Shown piece after piece: positions 1 to 8,058 of a stretch of DNA of 53,376 bases. The translations under genes and the position numbers were made by a program. Origin of the DNA: Roseicyclus amphidinii (GTDB taxonomy: Bacteria > Pseudomonadota > Alphaproteobacteria > Rhodobacterales > Rhodobacteraceae); contig NZ_JASJOE010000024.1 of the NCBI RefSeq assembly GCF_030163755.1, forward strand, positions 1-53,376, written 5' to 3'. Numbering within the stretch: the first letter of the stretch is position 1; each line of letters starts with the position of its first letter. The notes beneath the pieces were generated by a model. It did no database searches. It was given only the letters and a program-made list of their open reading frames with translations, and was not told the DNA's origin.

Positions 1-1
1 G

Positions 2-124
2 GCGATCCGCGATCCCTCCTTCGCGCTGATCTTCATCGGCTTCTTCTCCTGCGGCTACCAGCTGGGCTTCATCACCGCCCATTTCCCCGCCTTCGTGACC
101 GGATCGCTGCGGCGGATGCGGAAC
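2..124 (+). pseudogene. Truncated MFS transporter fragment (5' end outside window)
   Basis: The open frame from base 2 reads a hydrophobic helix with SFALIFIGFFSCGYQLGF followed by ITAHFPAFV. This is the type of sequence that begins the C-terminal half of YbfB-like major facilitator transporters. After about base 97 the frame loses membrane character and runs antisense into the ABC ATPase gene whose stop codon lies at 125-127. The five remaining helices of an MFS protein are therefore missing. Either the gene was cut by a rearrangement, or the junction is an assembly join. The 5' part lies outside the window. The family call rests on about 32 residues, so it is moderate. Confidence 0.5.
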
Positions 125-787
125 TTACGCGCCTTGGGTGTCGTAGTCATAAAGCTGCTTCGCCTCTTCGAGCGTGTCGAACTCGTACAAGTGCCCATCG
201 CGCAGGACGGCGGCGCGGCGGGCGAATTTTTCCAATGTCTGCGCCTGGTGAGACACGATCACCACGGTCGCGTTCTTCAACCGGTCGGCCAGGATCGAAC
301 CCGCCTTGCGGTTGAATTCGGCGTCTGTCGTCTGCGGCATCCCCTCGTCGATCAGGTAGATGTCGAAGTCCAGCGCCAGGAGGAGCGAAAAGTTGAACCG
401 CGCGCTCATGCCGGCCGAGTAGGTGCCGACGGGCATGTCGAAATACTCGTCGATCCCGCAGACCCAGCGGCAGAAGGCCTCCACGTAATCGGGGTCGAGC
501 CCGTAGAGCTGCGCGATGTAGCGGGCGTTCTCGCAGCCCGAGAGCCGACCGATGACGCCGCCCATGAAGCCCAGCGGAAACGAGATGCGCGCCGAGCGGT
601 AGATATTGCCCTCGTCGGGTTTCTCGAGCCCGGCCATCATCTTGATCAGCGTGGTCTTGCCGGTGCCGTTGGGGGCGAGAATGCCCAGAGACGAGCCCAG
701 CTCGACCTTGAACGAGGCACGGTCGAGAATCACCTTGCGGCGTTCCCCGGTCCAGAAGGATTTCGAAACCTCGACGAATTCGAGCAT
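125..787 (-). CDS. kpsT: Polysaccharide export ABC transporter ATP-binding protein (KpsT/Wzt type)
   Basis: A 220-residue ATPase that would energise export of a capsular or O-type polysaccharide across the inner membrane. Walker A APNGTGKTT is at 38-46. The signature motif is the degenerate YSAGMSAR (123-130) typical of KpsT/Wzt/RfbE proteins rather than LSGGQ. Walker B DIYLIDE precedes residue 149, and the switch histidine is H180. The start at 787 gives the normal family N-terminus MLEFVEVSKSF; an in-frame ATG 63 bp upstream would add an atypical tail. No KpsM-like permease is adjacent: the next gene downstream is a broken MFS gene and the next upstream an unrelated permease. The partner must lie elsewhere or be lost. 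The family is clear; the exported substrate is unknown. Confidence 0.85.
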   Translation of the reverse strand: MLEFVEVSKSFWTGERRKVILDRASFKVELGSSLGILAPNGTGKTTLIKMMAGLEKPDEGNIYRSARISFPLGFMGGVIGRLSGCENARYIAQLYGLDPDYVEAFCRWVCGIDEYFDMPVGTYSAGMSARFNFSLLLALDFDIYLIDEGMPQTTDAEFNRKAGSILADRLKNATVVIVSHQAQTLEKFARRAAVLRDGHLYEFDTLEEAKQLYDYDTQGA

Positions 788-926
788 CTGCTGCCTGTCG
801 CTTCCGCGCTGTCTGAGTGTCAAGCGGTGGTCTGACCGCCACCTTTGCATCCTACCACCCTAAAGATGATTTTGGGCGGTAATATGTCCAATCCACCATG
901 ATGTGATGGGATTGATGCCGTGATCC

Positions 927-967
927 GAAAAATGCCGAAGGGCCCGCGGGATGGGCGCGGGCCTTTC
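927..967 (-). terminator. Rho-independent terminator of the permease gene
   Basis: A 12-bp stem (937-948 with 956-967, one G-U pair) with a 7-nt loop. On the minus strand it is followed by TTTTT (928-932). It lies 54 bp beyond the stop of the permease, the expected place for the end of the arsR-permease transcript. Confidence 0.8.
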
Positions 968-1020
968 GAAGTTGGGGGCGTCAGTGTCCGAGGGGGCGGA
1001 CGCGCCGCCAGCGGATCGGG

Positions 1021-2046
1021 TCAGGCCAGCGCGGCCCAGGTCACGCCTGCGACCATCGCCCCCGCCAGCGCAAAGGCGATGTAGGCGGCAAAGACCCGCG
1101 GCTTGACCAGCGCCCAGACCGCGATGGCGGCCGGGATGCTGCTGACGCCGCCCGCGATGACGAAGGCCATGGCCGCGCCGGGGTTCATGCCCTGGGTCAG
1201 AAGCCCCTCGAGCAGCGGCACGGCGGCATAGCCGTTCAGGTAGGCCGGCGCACCGACCAGCGCCGCAAGCGCGATCGGGGCGATCCCGCCGCCGCCGATG
1301 AGACGGGCCACCGCCTCGGCGGGGACATAGGCGATCAGGAGCGCCTGGAAGAGATAGGCCAGCATCAGCCACTTGCCGAGGAGGACGAAATTCGACCACC
1401 CGCTTTCCGCAAAGACGCGGCGGCGCTGCGCCTCTTGCCAGAAGCGCCAGTTCAGCGTGGCCTTCTTCGCCTTGCAGCAGCCGCCGACCTTGGGCTGCGT
1501 GCGCAGCGGATCGGCGAAGACAGGTGTCGCGGCCATCAGCTTGACGGTCAGGCCGCCCGCAAGGCCGAGCGCCACGGCGGCCACCGTCTTGGCGAGTGCG
1601 AAGTCGAAGCCGAGCCCGCCCGCCGTGATGGCGAACATCGCGGGGTCCATCAGGGGCGAGGCGAGCCAGAAGGCCATGACCGCCGACAGCGGCGCGCCCG
1701 CGGCCAGCAGCGCCGCGACGAAGGGGATCACCTGGCACGAACAGAAGGGCGAGAGCCCGCCCACCAGCGCGCCGATCACGATCATCCGCGTCTCGCGCCC
1801 CTTGAACGCGCCGTCCAGAAGCCGCTCGGAGCCCGAGGCCTTCATCCCCGCGATGGCGATCACGGCGAACAGGATATAGGGCAACGTCCCCGCGAAACTG
1901 TCGAGCATCTCGGCCACGGTGGGCGCGACGGCCGGCGGGTCGAAGACGGCGAGAACCAGCAGGATCAGCGCGCCCGTGAGCGCGACCTTGTCGATGCGCT
2001 GCCAAAGCGCCGGGATCGGGCGGGGGGTCTGGGTGAGATCAGCCAT
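1021..2046 (-). CDS. Permease of the ArsP/YraQ (DUF318) family
   Basis: A 341-residue membrane protein with about eight hydrophobic helices in two halves, as in the COG0701 permease family that includes the methylarsenite exporter ArsP. Cysteines that could handle a thiophilic substrate are C102 and C104 (FCSCQVIP, in the first bundle) and the pair C190-C191 in the central cytoplasmic loop (KVGGCCKAKK). The start codon overlaps the end of the upstream arsR-type gene by 8 bp, so the two are translated together. An ArsR partner fits export of trivalent organoarsenicals or another soft metal. Other COG0701 members have unknown substrates, so the substrate is inferred only. Confidence 0.8.
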   Translation of the reverse strand: MADLTQTPRPIPALWQRIDKVALTGALILLVLAVFDPPAVAPTVAEMLDSFAGTLPYILFAVIAIAGMKASGSERLLDGAFKGRETRMIVIGALVGGLSPFCSCQVIPFVAALLAAGAPLSAVMAFWLASPLMDPAMFAITAGGLGFDFALAKTVAAVALGLAGGLTVKLMAATPVFADPLRTQPKVGGCCKAKKATLNWRFWQEAQRRRVFAESGWSNFVLLGKWLMLAYLFQALLIAYVPAEAVARLIGGGGIAPIALAALVGAPAYLNGYAAVPLLEGLLTQGMNPGAAMAFVIAGGVSSIPAAIAVWALVKPRVFAAYIAFALAGAMVAGVTWAALA

Positions 2047-2392
2047 TGGCCTTGTCCTTTCGACAGTCAGGGTCGGGCCCGCCGAGATCGGCGCAACATT
2101 CCGAGATCAGGAACCGCGACAGCGCCTCGACCGCGGCGATGTCGACCGAGGACAGGATGCGCCGACCGTCGCGGCGTTGCACGACCAACCCCGCGGACAC
2201 CAGTTGCTTGAGGTGATGGGTCAGGACAGATCCGGTGACGCCCACCGCCTCGCCCAGGTCGCCGATGGGCAGGCCGCGCGGCCCTGCCCGCACGAGGCGG
2301 CGCAGGATCGCCAGCCGGGGTTCGGACCCCAGCGCTGCCAAGGCCGTGGCGGCGCGTGTGATCTCGGGGAGCGGGTGTGGCTTGGCTTCCAT
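2039..2392 (-). CDS. arsR: ArsR/SmtB-family metalloregulator
   Basis: A 117-residue winged-helix repressor. The recognition helix lies around GVTGSVLTHHLKQLVSAGL (51-69), followed by the wing VQRRDGRRIL. The C-terminus carries C99-C100 and C110 (ECCAD...DPDC). This spacing resembles the C-terminal arsenic(III) site of the Acidithiobacillus ferrooxidans-type ArsR (two adjacent Cys plus one further on) rather than the classical CVC site in the DNA-binding helix. The ATG at 2392 gives a normal family length. The gene overlaps the permease by 8 bp and lies directly behind a 16-bp inverted repeat, consistent with autoregulation of the two-gene operon. The sensed metal is inferred. Confidence 0.85.
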   Translation of the reverse strand: MEAKPHPLPEITRAATALAALGSEPRLAILRRLVRAGPRGLPIGDLGEAVGVTGSVLTHHLKQLVSAGLVVQRRDGRRILSSVDIAAVEALSRFLISECCADLGGPDPDCRKDKANG

Positions 2393-2394
2393 GA

Positions 2395-2410
2395 TTCTAT
2401 AAGTATCGAA
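2395..2410. promoter_or_regulatory. Probable ArsR operator (imperfect palindrome)
   Basis: TTCTATAAGTATCGAA reads TTCnATAnnTATnGAA, an inverted repeat with 6 of 8 pairs matched. It is AT-rich in GC-rich surroundings and ends 3 bp before the arsR start. It lies between arsR and the divergent glycosylase-like gene, so a bound repressor would block arsR transcription or initiation. Confidence 0.55.
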
Positions 2411-2482
2411 ATGACTGACTGCCGTCCAGTCCCGCGACGCTCCGCATTGCCGCGGCGGGGCCGTGCCCCTATCTGGCCCGCC

Positions 2483-3070
2483 ATGCCCGATCTTCTGGCC
2501 GATATCGCCGCCTGCCGCCTTTGCGCCGACCGTTTCGCGGCGACGGCCACGCGCCATGCCCCGAACCCGGTGGTCTGGTTCCGGCCCGGCGCGCGGATCC
2601 TCGTCGCCAGCCAGGCGCCGGGAATGCGGGTTCACCATGCCAACCGCCCCTTCTGGGACCGCTCGGGCCAGCGGTTGCGCGACTGGATGGGCGTGAGCGA
2701 AGCCGAGTTCTACGACCGGTCGCGCATCGCCATCCTGCCGATGGCCTTCTGCTTTCCCGGCTACGACGCCAAGGGCGGCGACCTGCCGCCGCCGCGGCTT
2801 TGTGCCCGGACATGGCGCGCGCAGGCGATGGAGATGCTGGAGGGCGTCGAGCTGACGCTGCTCATCGGCGCCCATGCGCAGGGCTGGCACCTGGGTGGGC
2901 GGATGGCGGTGACCGCGCGCGTCGCGGGCTGGCGCGACCATGCGCCCGCGGTCTTCCCCTTGCCGCATCCCTCGTGGCGCAATACCGCGTGGTTGAAGAG
3001 AAACCCCTGGTTCGAGGCCGAGCTTCTGCCGGTCCTGCGGGCCCGTATCCGCGAGGTGCTGGACAGATGA
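2483..3070 (+). CDS. Uracil-DNA glycosylase family protein
   Basis: A 195-residue protein of the uracil-DNA-glycosylase-like superfamily found widely in proteobacteria. N-terminal C11 and C14 (ACRLC) are followed by ILVASQAPGMRV (39-50), which occupies the position of the family's water-activating/phosphate loop (GxAPG). PLPHPSW near the C-terminus matches the conserved HPS loop. Fold membership is good. Actual uracil excision is not shown, since the loop is SQAPG rather than the GEAPG or GQDPY of characterised enzymes. The ATG at 2483 gives the family start. Its stop overlaps the sseB start (ATGA), so the two genes are translationally coupled. It diverges from arsR. Confidence 0.75.
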   Translation: MPDLLADIAACRLCADRFAATATRHAPNPVVWFRPGARILVASQAPGMRVHHANRPFWDRSGQRLRDWMGVSEAEFYDRSRIAILPMAFCFPGYDAKGGDLPPPRLCARTWRAQAMEMLEGVELTLLIGAHAQGWHLGGRMAVTARVAGWRDHAPAVFPLPHPSWRNTAWLKRNPWFEAELLPVLRARIREVLDR

Positions 3071-3849
3071 CACCGCTCGACCAGGCCCATGCCGCGATGG
3101 AGGCCGCGCCCGAGAACGATGCCGCACGGCTGCGCTTCTACGACCGGCTTGCCGGCTCGGAACTGTTCCTGATGCTCGAGGAGGAGCCCGAAGGCGACCG
3201 CATCCGCCCCGCGATCTTCCCGGTCGAGGGGCAAAGCTTCGCCCTCGTCTTCGACCGCGAGGAGCGCTTGACCGCCTTCGCCGAGGGGGCCGCCCCTTAC
3301 GCGGCGCTCTCGGGCCGCGCGCTGGCGGGGATGCTGGCGGGGCAGGGGATCGGGCTGGGGGTGAACCTCGGCGTCGCGCCCTCCTCGATCCTGATCGAGG
3401 CGGGCTCGGTCGACTGGCTCGCCGCGACGCTGGAGAAGGCCCCCGAGGAGGTAGAGGAGCGTCCCGAGGAACTGGCCGCACCCGCGGGCCTGCCGGAGAT
3501 GCTGTTGACTGCGCTGGATGCGCGGCTGGCCGCGGCCGAGGGGCTGGCGCGCATGGCCTACCTGGTGGCCGCGACCTACGCGGGCGGGCGGCGCGGGCAC
3601 TTGATGGCCTTCGTCGACACGGTGCCGGGGGCCGAGCCGTCGCTTGCGCGCGCGGTGGGCGACGCGCTGACCTTTTCGGGTGTCGAGGCCGGGTCGCTCG
3701 ACGTGGGGTTCTTCCGCGCCTCCGACCCGGTCGCCGCGCGGCTGGCGCGGGTGGGTCTGCGCTTCGACCTGCCCGAGGCACCGAAGGTCGAGCGGGTGCC
3801 GGGTGCCGCGCCCGGCATGGACCCCGACGCGCCGCCAAGGCTGCGCTGA
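3067..3849 (+). CDS. SseB-family protein
   Basis: A 260-residue acidic, soluble protein with the SseB N-terminal domain. ELFLMLEEEPEGDRIRP, followed by PAIFPVEG and ALVFDREERLTAF, matches the usual 'value plus pass-through' pattern of the family. The second half is a less conserved domain that uses many Ala/Glu residues. SseB enhances serine sensitivity in E. coli; no molecular role is established for the family. The gene starts inside the stop codon of the glycosylase-like gene (ATGA) and ends 168 bp before a convergent dehydrogenase. Confidence 0.75.
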   Translation: MTPLDQAHAAMEAAPENDAARLRFYDRLAGSELFLMLEEEPEGDRIRPAIFPVEGQSFALVFDREERLTAFAEGAAPYAALSGRALAGMLAGQGIGLGVNLGVAPSSILIEAGSVDWLAATLEKAPEEVEERPEELAAPAGLPEMLLTALDARLAAAEGLARMAYLVAATYAGGRRGHLMAFVDTVPGAEPSLARAVGDALTFSGVEAGSLDVGFFRASDPVAARLARVGLRFDLPEAPKVERVPGAAPGMDPDAPPRLR

Positions 3850-3980
3850 GAGGGGGGGGCGCCGCGCGTCAGGCGCCGCTGGCGCCCTCCTTGCGGCGCA
3901 TTGCCATGGATGGGTGTCGCGGGACGGTCCCGGCAGGTGGCCGTTCGGGGCCGGTGTCGGTGTCGGATGCCTCCGGCGGC

Positions 3981-4001
3981 CATATTTGCGGGATGAAGAT
4001 G
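3981..4001 (+). repeat. ATATTT downstream element, copy A
   Basis: The core CATATTTGCGGGATGAAGAT lies 131 bp after the sseB stop in the sense direction. It is preceded by CCGGCGGC. It is nearly identical to copies at 19905 and 43975 (consensus CATATTTnCGGGATnnAGAT). Confidence 0.6.
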
Positions 4002-4017
4002 CGATGGGCGCGCCCGG

Positions 4018-4953
4018 TCAATAGCCCCTGTCGCGGTCGACGAGGTGGAGGAAAGGTTCCCCGGCCTCGCCGCGGCGGATGTTCTCGGCGATGGCGCGCG
4101 AGGCGGAGGCGGCACGCGTCTCGCTGGCGATATGCGGGGTGACGGTGACGCGGGGATGCGCCCAGTAGCGGTGGCCGGGCGGCAGCGGCTCGGTGCGGAA
4201 CGTGTCGAGCGTGGCGTGCCCGATATGGCCGCTGTCGAGGGCCGCGAGAAGCGCCTCGTCGTCGATCAGCGGGCCGCGGCCGGGGTTCAGGATCACCGCG
4301 CCCTCGGGCATGAGCGCGAGGCGGCGGGCGTCGAGCGTGTTCTCGGTCGCGGGCGTGTCGGGCAGGAGCAGCACCGCGATCTCGGCCCGTTCCAGGACGG
4401 TGTCGAGGCCGTCCGCCCCGTGATGCGTCTCGACGCCCGCGATCTCTTTCGGGCTGCGCGACCAGCCGAGGGTCCGGAAGTTCAGCTGCGCCAGCATCCG
4501 CGCGCAGGCCGATCCAAGCTCGCCCAGGCCCAGCATGGCCACGGTCCGGTCGCGCGCCAGCGGCGGGGCGCTGCCCGCGCGCCAGATGCCGTCCTGCCCG
4601 TGGATGTGGCGGTCCATGCCGAGGTGGTGACGCAACACGTGGCCGGTGACCCATTCGACCATCCCCTCGGTGAGCCCCGCGTCGACCATGCGGGCGAGCG
4701 GCACCTTGAGCGTGGGGTTGCCCACCACGTCCTCGACCCCGGCCCAGAGGTTCAGCACGGCTTTCAGCCGCGTGTACGGCGTGAAATCGGTCAGCCCGCT
4801 GTTGGGGGCGTAGACGATGTAGTCGACGGTGTCGGGCGCGGCCTCGGTCGTGAGGGTCGCCTCGCCCAGGCCGACCTCGGACAGCGCCTTGCGCAGGGGG
4901 GCTTCGTAGGTGTCCCACCGCTCGGACTTGGCGGCGAAAAGGATGGTGGGCAT
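4018..4953 (-). CDS. ghrA: Glyoxylate/hydroxypyruvate reductase A
   Basis: A 311-residue D-2-hydroxyacid dehydrogenase that would reduce glyoxylate to glycolate and hydroxypyruvate to glycerate with NAD(P)H. The Rossmann loop is GLGELG (142-147). LNPGRGPLIDDEALLAALD and DTFRTEPLPPGHRYWAHP are the characteristic GhrA stretches. TPHIAS near residue 275 supplies the catalytic histidine. It starts 13 bp after the rodA stop on the same strand, so it may be co-transcribed with the rod-shape operon, although it has no functional link to it. Convergent with sseB. Confidence 0.88.
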   Translation of the reverse strand: MPTILFAAKSERWDTYEAPLRKALSEVGLGEATLTTEAAPDTVDYIVYAPNSGLTDFTPYTRLKAVLNLWAGVEDVVGNPTLKVPLARMVDAGLTEGMVEWVTGHVLRHHLGMDRHIHGQDGIWRAGSAPPLARDRTVAMLGLGELGSACARMLAQLNFRTLGWSRSPKEIAGVETHHGADGLDTVLERAEIAVLLLPDTPATENTLDARRLALMPEGAVILNPGRGPLIDDEALLAALDSGHIGHATLDTFRTEPLPPGHRYWAHPRVTVTPHIASETRAASASRAIAENIRRGEAGEPFLHLVDRDRGY

Positions 4954-4966
4954 GGGAGGTCTCCTG

Positions 4967-6106
4967 TCAGCGCGGGCGGTGGATATGCGCGCTTTGCACC
5001 AGACCGAAGGCCACCATCAAGACCAGCATCGCCGATCCGCCGTAGCTGACCAGCGGCAGCGGCACGCCGACCACGGGCGCAAGCCCCATCACCATCGCCA
5101 TGTTGATGGCGAAATAGAGGAAGAAGGCGACGGCAATTCCCATGACCAGCAGCGAGGCGTAGCGGTCACGCTGCATGACCGCGGTGGCGATGCAGAAGAC
5201 GAGGATCAGGATGTAGAGCACCAGCAGCGAGGCGGCCCCGATGAAGCCGAATTCCTCGGCCAGCGTGGTGAAGATGAAGTCGGTGTGTTTCTCGGGCAGG
5301 AAGTTCAGGCGTGACTGCGTGCCCTCCATGAAGCCGCGGCCGGTCCAGCCGCCCGACCCCAGCGCGATCTGGCTTTGCGTGATGTGATAGCCCGCGCCGA
5401 GCGGGTCGTTGGAGGGATCGAGAAAGGTGTCGATGCGGCGATACTGGTAGTTCTGCAAGAGCTGCCACTCGGTCCCGCGCGAGGTGAAGACCGCCGTCAC
5501 CGCGCCCACGCCCGCAGCGATGACGCCCGCGAAATAGGCCCAGTGGACGCCAGCGACGAACATCACCGCGCCGCCCCCCATCAGGAGCAGGAGTGCTGTG
5601 CCGAGGTCGGGCTGGCGCAGCGTCAGGAAGACCGGCACGGCGATCAGAACGAGCGGGATCAGCACGTGAAGCGGGCGCGATTTCTTCGACAGGTCGAGCC
5701 AGTCGTAATAGGCCGCGAGGATCATCACGAGCGTGATCTTGGTCAGTTCGGAGGGTTGCAGCCGCATGAAGCCGAGGTCTATCCAGCGTTGTGCGCCCAT
5801 GCCGACCGAGCCGAAGAATTCCACGTAGAGCAGCAGCAGCACCGAGATGCCGTAAGCCACCCCCGACATGTTGCGCCAGAACCAGATCGGCACCATCGCC
5901 ACGATGAACATGGCGACGAAGCCGAGGGCGAAGCGTTCCATCTGCGGCTCGGCCCAGCGGTCGAAATTGCCGCCCGCGACCGAGTAGAGCATCAGGAAGC
6001 CGAAACTGGCGACCGCGATCAGCAGCAGGATCAGCCCCCAGTTGAGGTAAAGCACCTTGCGCCAGCCCGAGGGCATGGACTTCACGTTGTATTCGAGAAA
6101 GCTCAT
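4967..6106 (-). CDS. rodA: Rod shape-determining peptidoglycan glycosyltransferase RodA
   Basis: A 379-residue SEDS-family membrane glycosyltransferase that polymerises lipid II during cell elongation. About ten transmembrane helices are visible. Conserved SEDS stretches include GAQRWIDLGFMRLQPSEL, LRQPDLGTA and LNFLPEKHTDFIFTTLAEE. It overlaps the 3' end of mrdA by 4 bp (ATGA-type coupling), matching the known RodA-PBP2 partnership. It is the last gene of the mre cluster proper. Confidence 0.95.
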   Translation of the reverse strand: MSFLEYNVKSMPSGWRKVLYLNWGLILLLIAVASFGFLMLYSVAGGNFDRWAEPQMERFALGFVAMFIVAMVPIWFWRNMSGVAYGISVLLLLYVEFFGSVGMGAQRWIDLGFMRLQPSELTKITLVMILAAYYDWLDLSKKSRPLHVLIPLVLIAVPVFLTLRQPDLGTALLLLMGGGAVMFVAGVHWAYFAGVIAAGVGAVTAVFTSRGTEWQLLQNYQYRRIDTFLDPSNDPLGAGYHITQSQIALGSGGWTGRGFMEGTQSRLNFLPEKHTDFIFTTLAEEFGFIGAASLLVLYILILVFCIATAVMQRDRYASLLVMGIAVAFFLYFAINMAMVMGLAPVVGVPLPLVSYGGSAMLVLMVAFGLVQSAHIHRPR

Positions 6107-8055
6107 GCCTGGCTCCGCACGGTGCGGCCCGTGGGAACGGGGGGGGAGGGCAGGATCGGCAAGTCGCGGTGCATCCGTTCGATGTCGTGGCGCTGGCCTG
6201 CGGGATAGAGCTCGGGCGGGGGCACCTCGCCCAGTTGCGCGCGCAGAAGGATGTCGCGCGCGATGGGGGCTGCCACCGCCGATCCGCCGCCGCCATGCTC
6301 GACGATCACCGAGCAGGCGAAGCGCGGGCTGTCATAGGGCGCGTAGCCCACGTAGAGCGCGTGGTCGCGCCGTTCCCACGGCAGGTCCTCGTTGCGGATG
6401 ACGCCCGAGGCGCGTTCGGCGGCCGAGATGTTGCGCACCTGGCTGGTGCCGGTCTTGCCGGCGATCTTGTAGTCGGCGACCTCGACCCGCGCGCCGTAGG
6501 CGGTGCCGCGGCGGTCGTTGTTCACGTTCCACATGCCGCGGTGGATCTGGTCGAGATGTCCGGGGTCGAAGCCCATGTCCGCGGCGGGCGGCGGCAGCTG
6601 GCTGATCCCGTCGATGGAGCGGATGATCGAAGGCACGATCTCGCGCCCTGTCGCCAGCCGTGCGGTCATCACCGCCAGTTGCAGCGGCGAGTTCAACACG
6701 AAGCCCTGCCCGATGGAAGCGTTGAGCGTGTCGCCCACCACCCAGGCCGCGCCGCGGTTCTGCAGCTTCCATTGCATCGTGGGCGCGAGCCCCTCGGCGA
6801 TGCCCGACAGCGGCAAGTCGTGGCGCACGCCGCAGCCGAAGCGGTGGGCCATCTCGGAAATCGCCTCGATGCCGACGCGCTGGGCCAGTTCGTAGTAATA
6901 GACGTCGCAACTCTGGCTGATGCTTTCGACCAGGTTCACGCGCCCGTGCCCATCACGCCGCCAGCAGTGGAAACGCCGGTTGCCGACGTCCATGTGGCCG
7001 GGGCAGGTGACGGTTTCCTCGGGCGTGACCAGCCCCGCCTCGAGCGCGGCGAGCGCCACGATCATCTTGTAGGTCGAGCCGGGCGGATACAGGCCCTGCG
7101 TCGCCTTGTTCGCAAGCGGGCGGTAGCGATCCTCGTTCAGGTCGGTCCAGGCCGCGGTAGAGATGCCGCGCACGAAGAGATTGGGGTCGAAGGTCGGGGC
7201 CGAGGCCAGCGCGAGGATCTCGCCGGTCTCGCAATCCATCACCACCGCGCCCGCGCTTTCGCCGTGCAGACGTGCCTCGACGTAGTTCTGCAGGCCGGCG
7301 TCGACGGTCAACTGCACATCCGAGCCAGGCTCGGGCGGATCGCGGTCCAGCTCGCGCATGACGCGGCCGCCGGCGTTCACCTCCACCCGCTTGGTGCCCG
7401 CGCTGCCGCGCAGGGTATGTTCCAGCCGCGCCTCGATGTTGTTGCGGCCGACCTGGAAGTCGGGGATCTGAAGCACCGGGTCGGTGTCGCCGGTCTGTTC
7501 GAGGTAGTAATCCGAGACCGGGCCGACATAGCCGACGACATGGCTGAAATCGCCGCTCATCGGGTAGACGCGGCTCAGGCCCACCTCGGGGCTGATACCG
7601 GGCAGGGCGGGGGCGTTGACCGCCACCGCGCTCACCTCGGCCCAGCTGAGCCGGTCGGCGATGGTGACGGGCACGAAGGGCGGACGGCGGTCGATCTCGC
7701 GCCGGGCGCGTTGCAGCGTCACCATGTCGAGGTTCACGATCCGCCCCAGCTCGGCCAGCACGGCGTCGACGTCGCCCGCGTCCTCGCGCACAAGGGTGAT
7801 GCGGTAATTCTGTTCGTTGGCCGCCAGCAGAACGCCGCCGCGGTCGAAGATCAGCCCGCGGGCGGGCGGAAGGAGGCGGATGTTGATCCGGTTCTCTTCG
7901 GCCAGCAGGCGGAAATCATCGGCCCGCTCGACCTGCAGGTAGCGCATGCGCGCGGCCAGCACGGCTGCGGTTCCGATGAAGATGCCGCCGACGACAAGGC
8001 TCCGCCGTCCGATCTGGCGGGCGCTGTCCTCGGTGTCCTTCTGGGTGCGTTTCAT
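6103..8055 (-). CDS. mrdA: Penicillin-binding protein 2 (peptidoglycan transpeptidase)
   Basis: A 650-residue class B PBP, the elongasome transpeptidase. There is an N-terminal membrane anchor at about 18-36, then a pedestal/dimerisation domain with LLPPARGLIFDRGG. The catalytic serine is in STYK (327-330, within GLYPPGSTYK). The second motif is SCD at 382-384 (the SxD form usual in PBP2), and KTGTS is at 534-538. The length and motif spacing are normal. It starts 3 bp after mreD and overlaps rodA by 4 bp. Confidence 0.95.
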   Translation of the reverse strand: MKRTQKDTEDSARQIGRRSLVVGGIFIGTAAVLAARMRYLQVERADDFRLLAEENRINIRLLPPARGLIFDRGGVLLAANEQNYRITLVREDAGDVDAVLAELGRIVNLDMVTLQRARREIDRRPPFVPVTIADRLSWAEVSAVAVNAPALPGISPEVGLSRVYPMSGDFSHVVGYVGPVSDYYLEQTGDTDPVLQIPDFQVGRNNIEARLEHTLRGSAGTKRVEVNAGGRVMRELDRDPPEPGSDVQLTVDAGLQNYVEARLHGESAGAVVMDCETGEILALASAPTFDPNLFVRGISTAAWTDLNEDRYRPLANKATQGLYPPGSTYKMIVALAALEAGLVTPEETVTCPGHMDVGNRRFHCWRRDGHGRVNLVESISQSCDVYYYELAQRVGIEAISEMAHRFGCGVRHDLPLSGIAEGLAPTMQWKLQNRGAAWVVGDTLNASIGQGFVLNSPLQLAVMTARLATGREIVPSIIRSIDGISQLPPPAADMGFDPGHLDQIHRGMWNVNNDRRGTAYGARVEVADYKIAGKTGTSQVRNISAAERASGVIRNEDLPWERRDHALYVGYAPYDSPRFACSVIVEHGGGGSAVAAPIARDILLRAQLGEVPPPELYPAGQRHDIERMHRDLPILPSPPVPTGRTVRSQA

Positions 8056-8058
8056 CGG

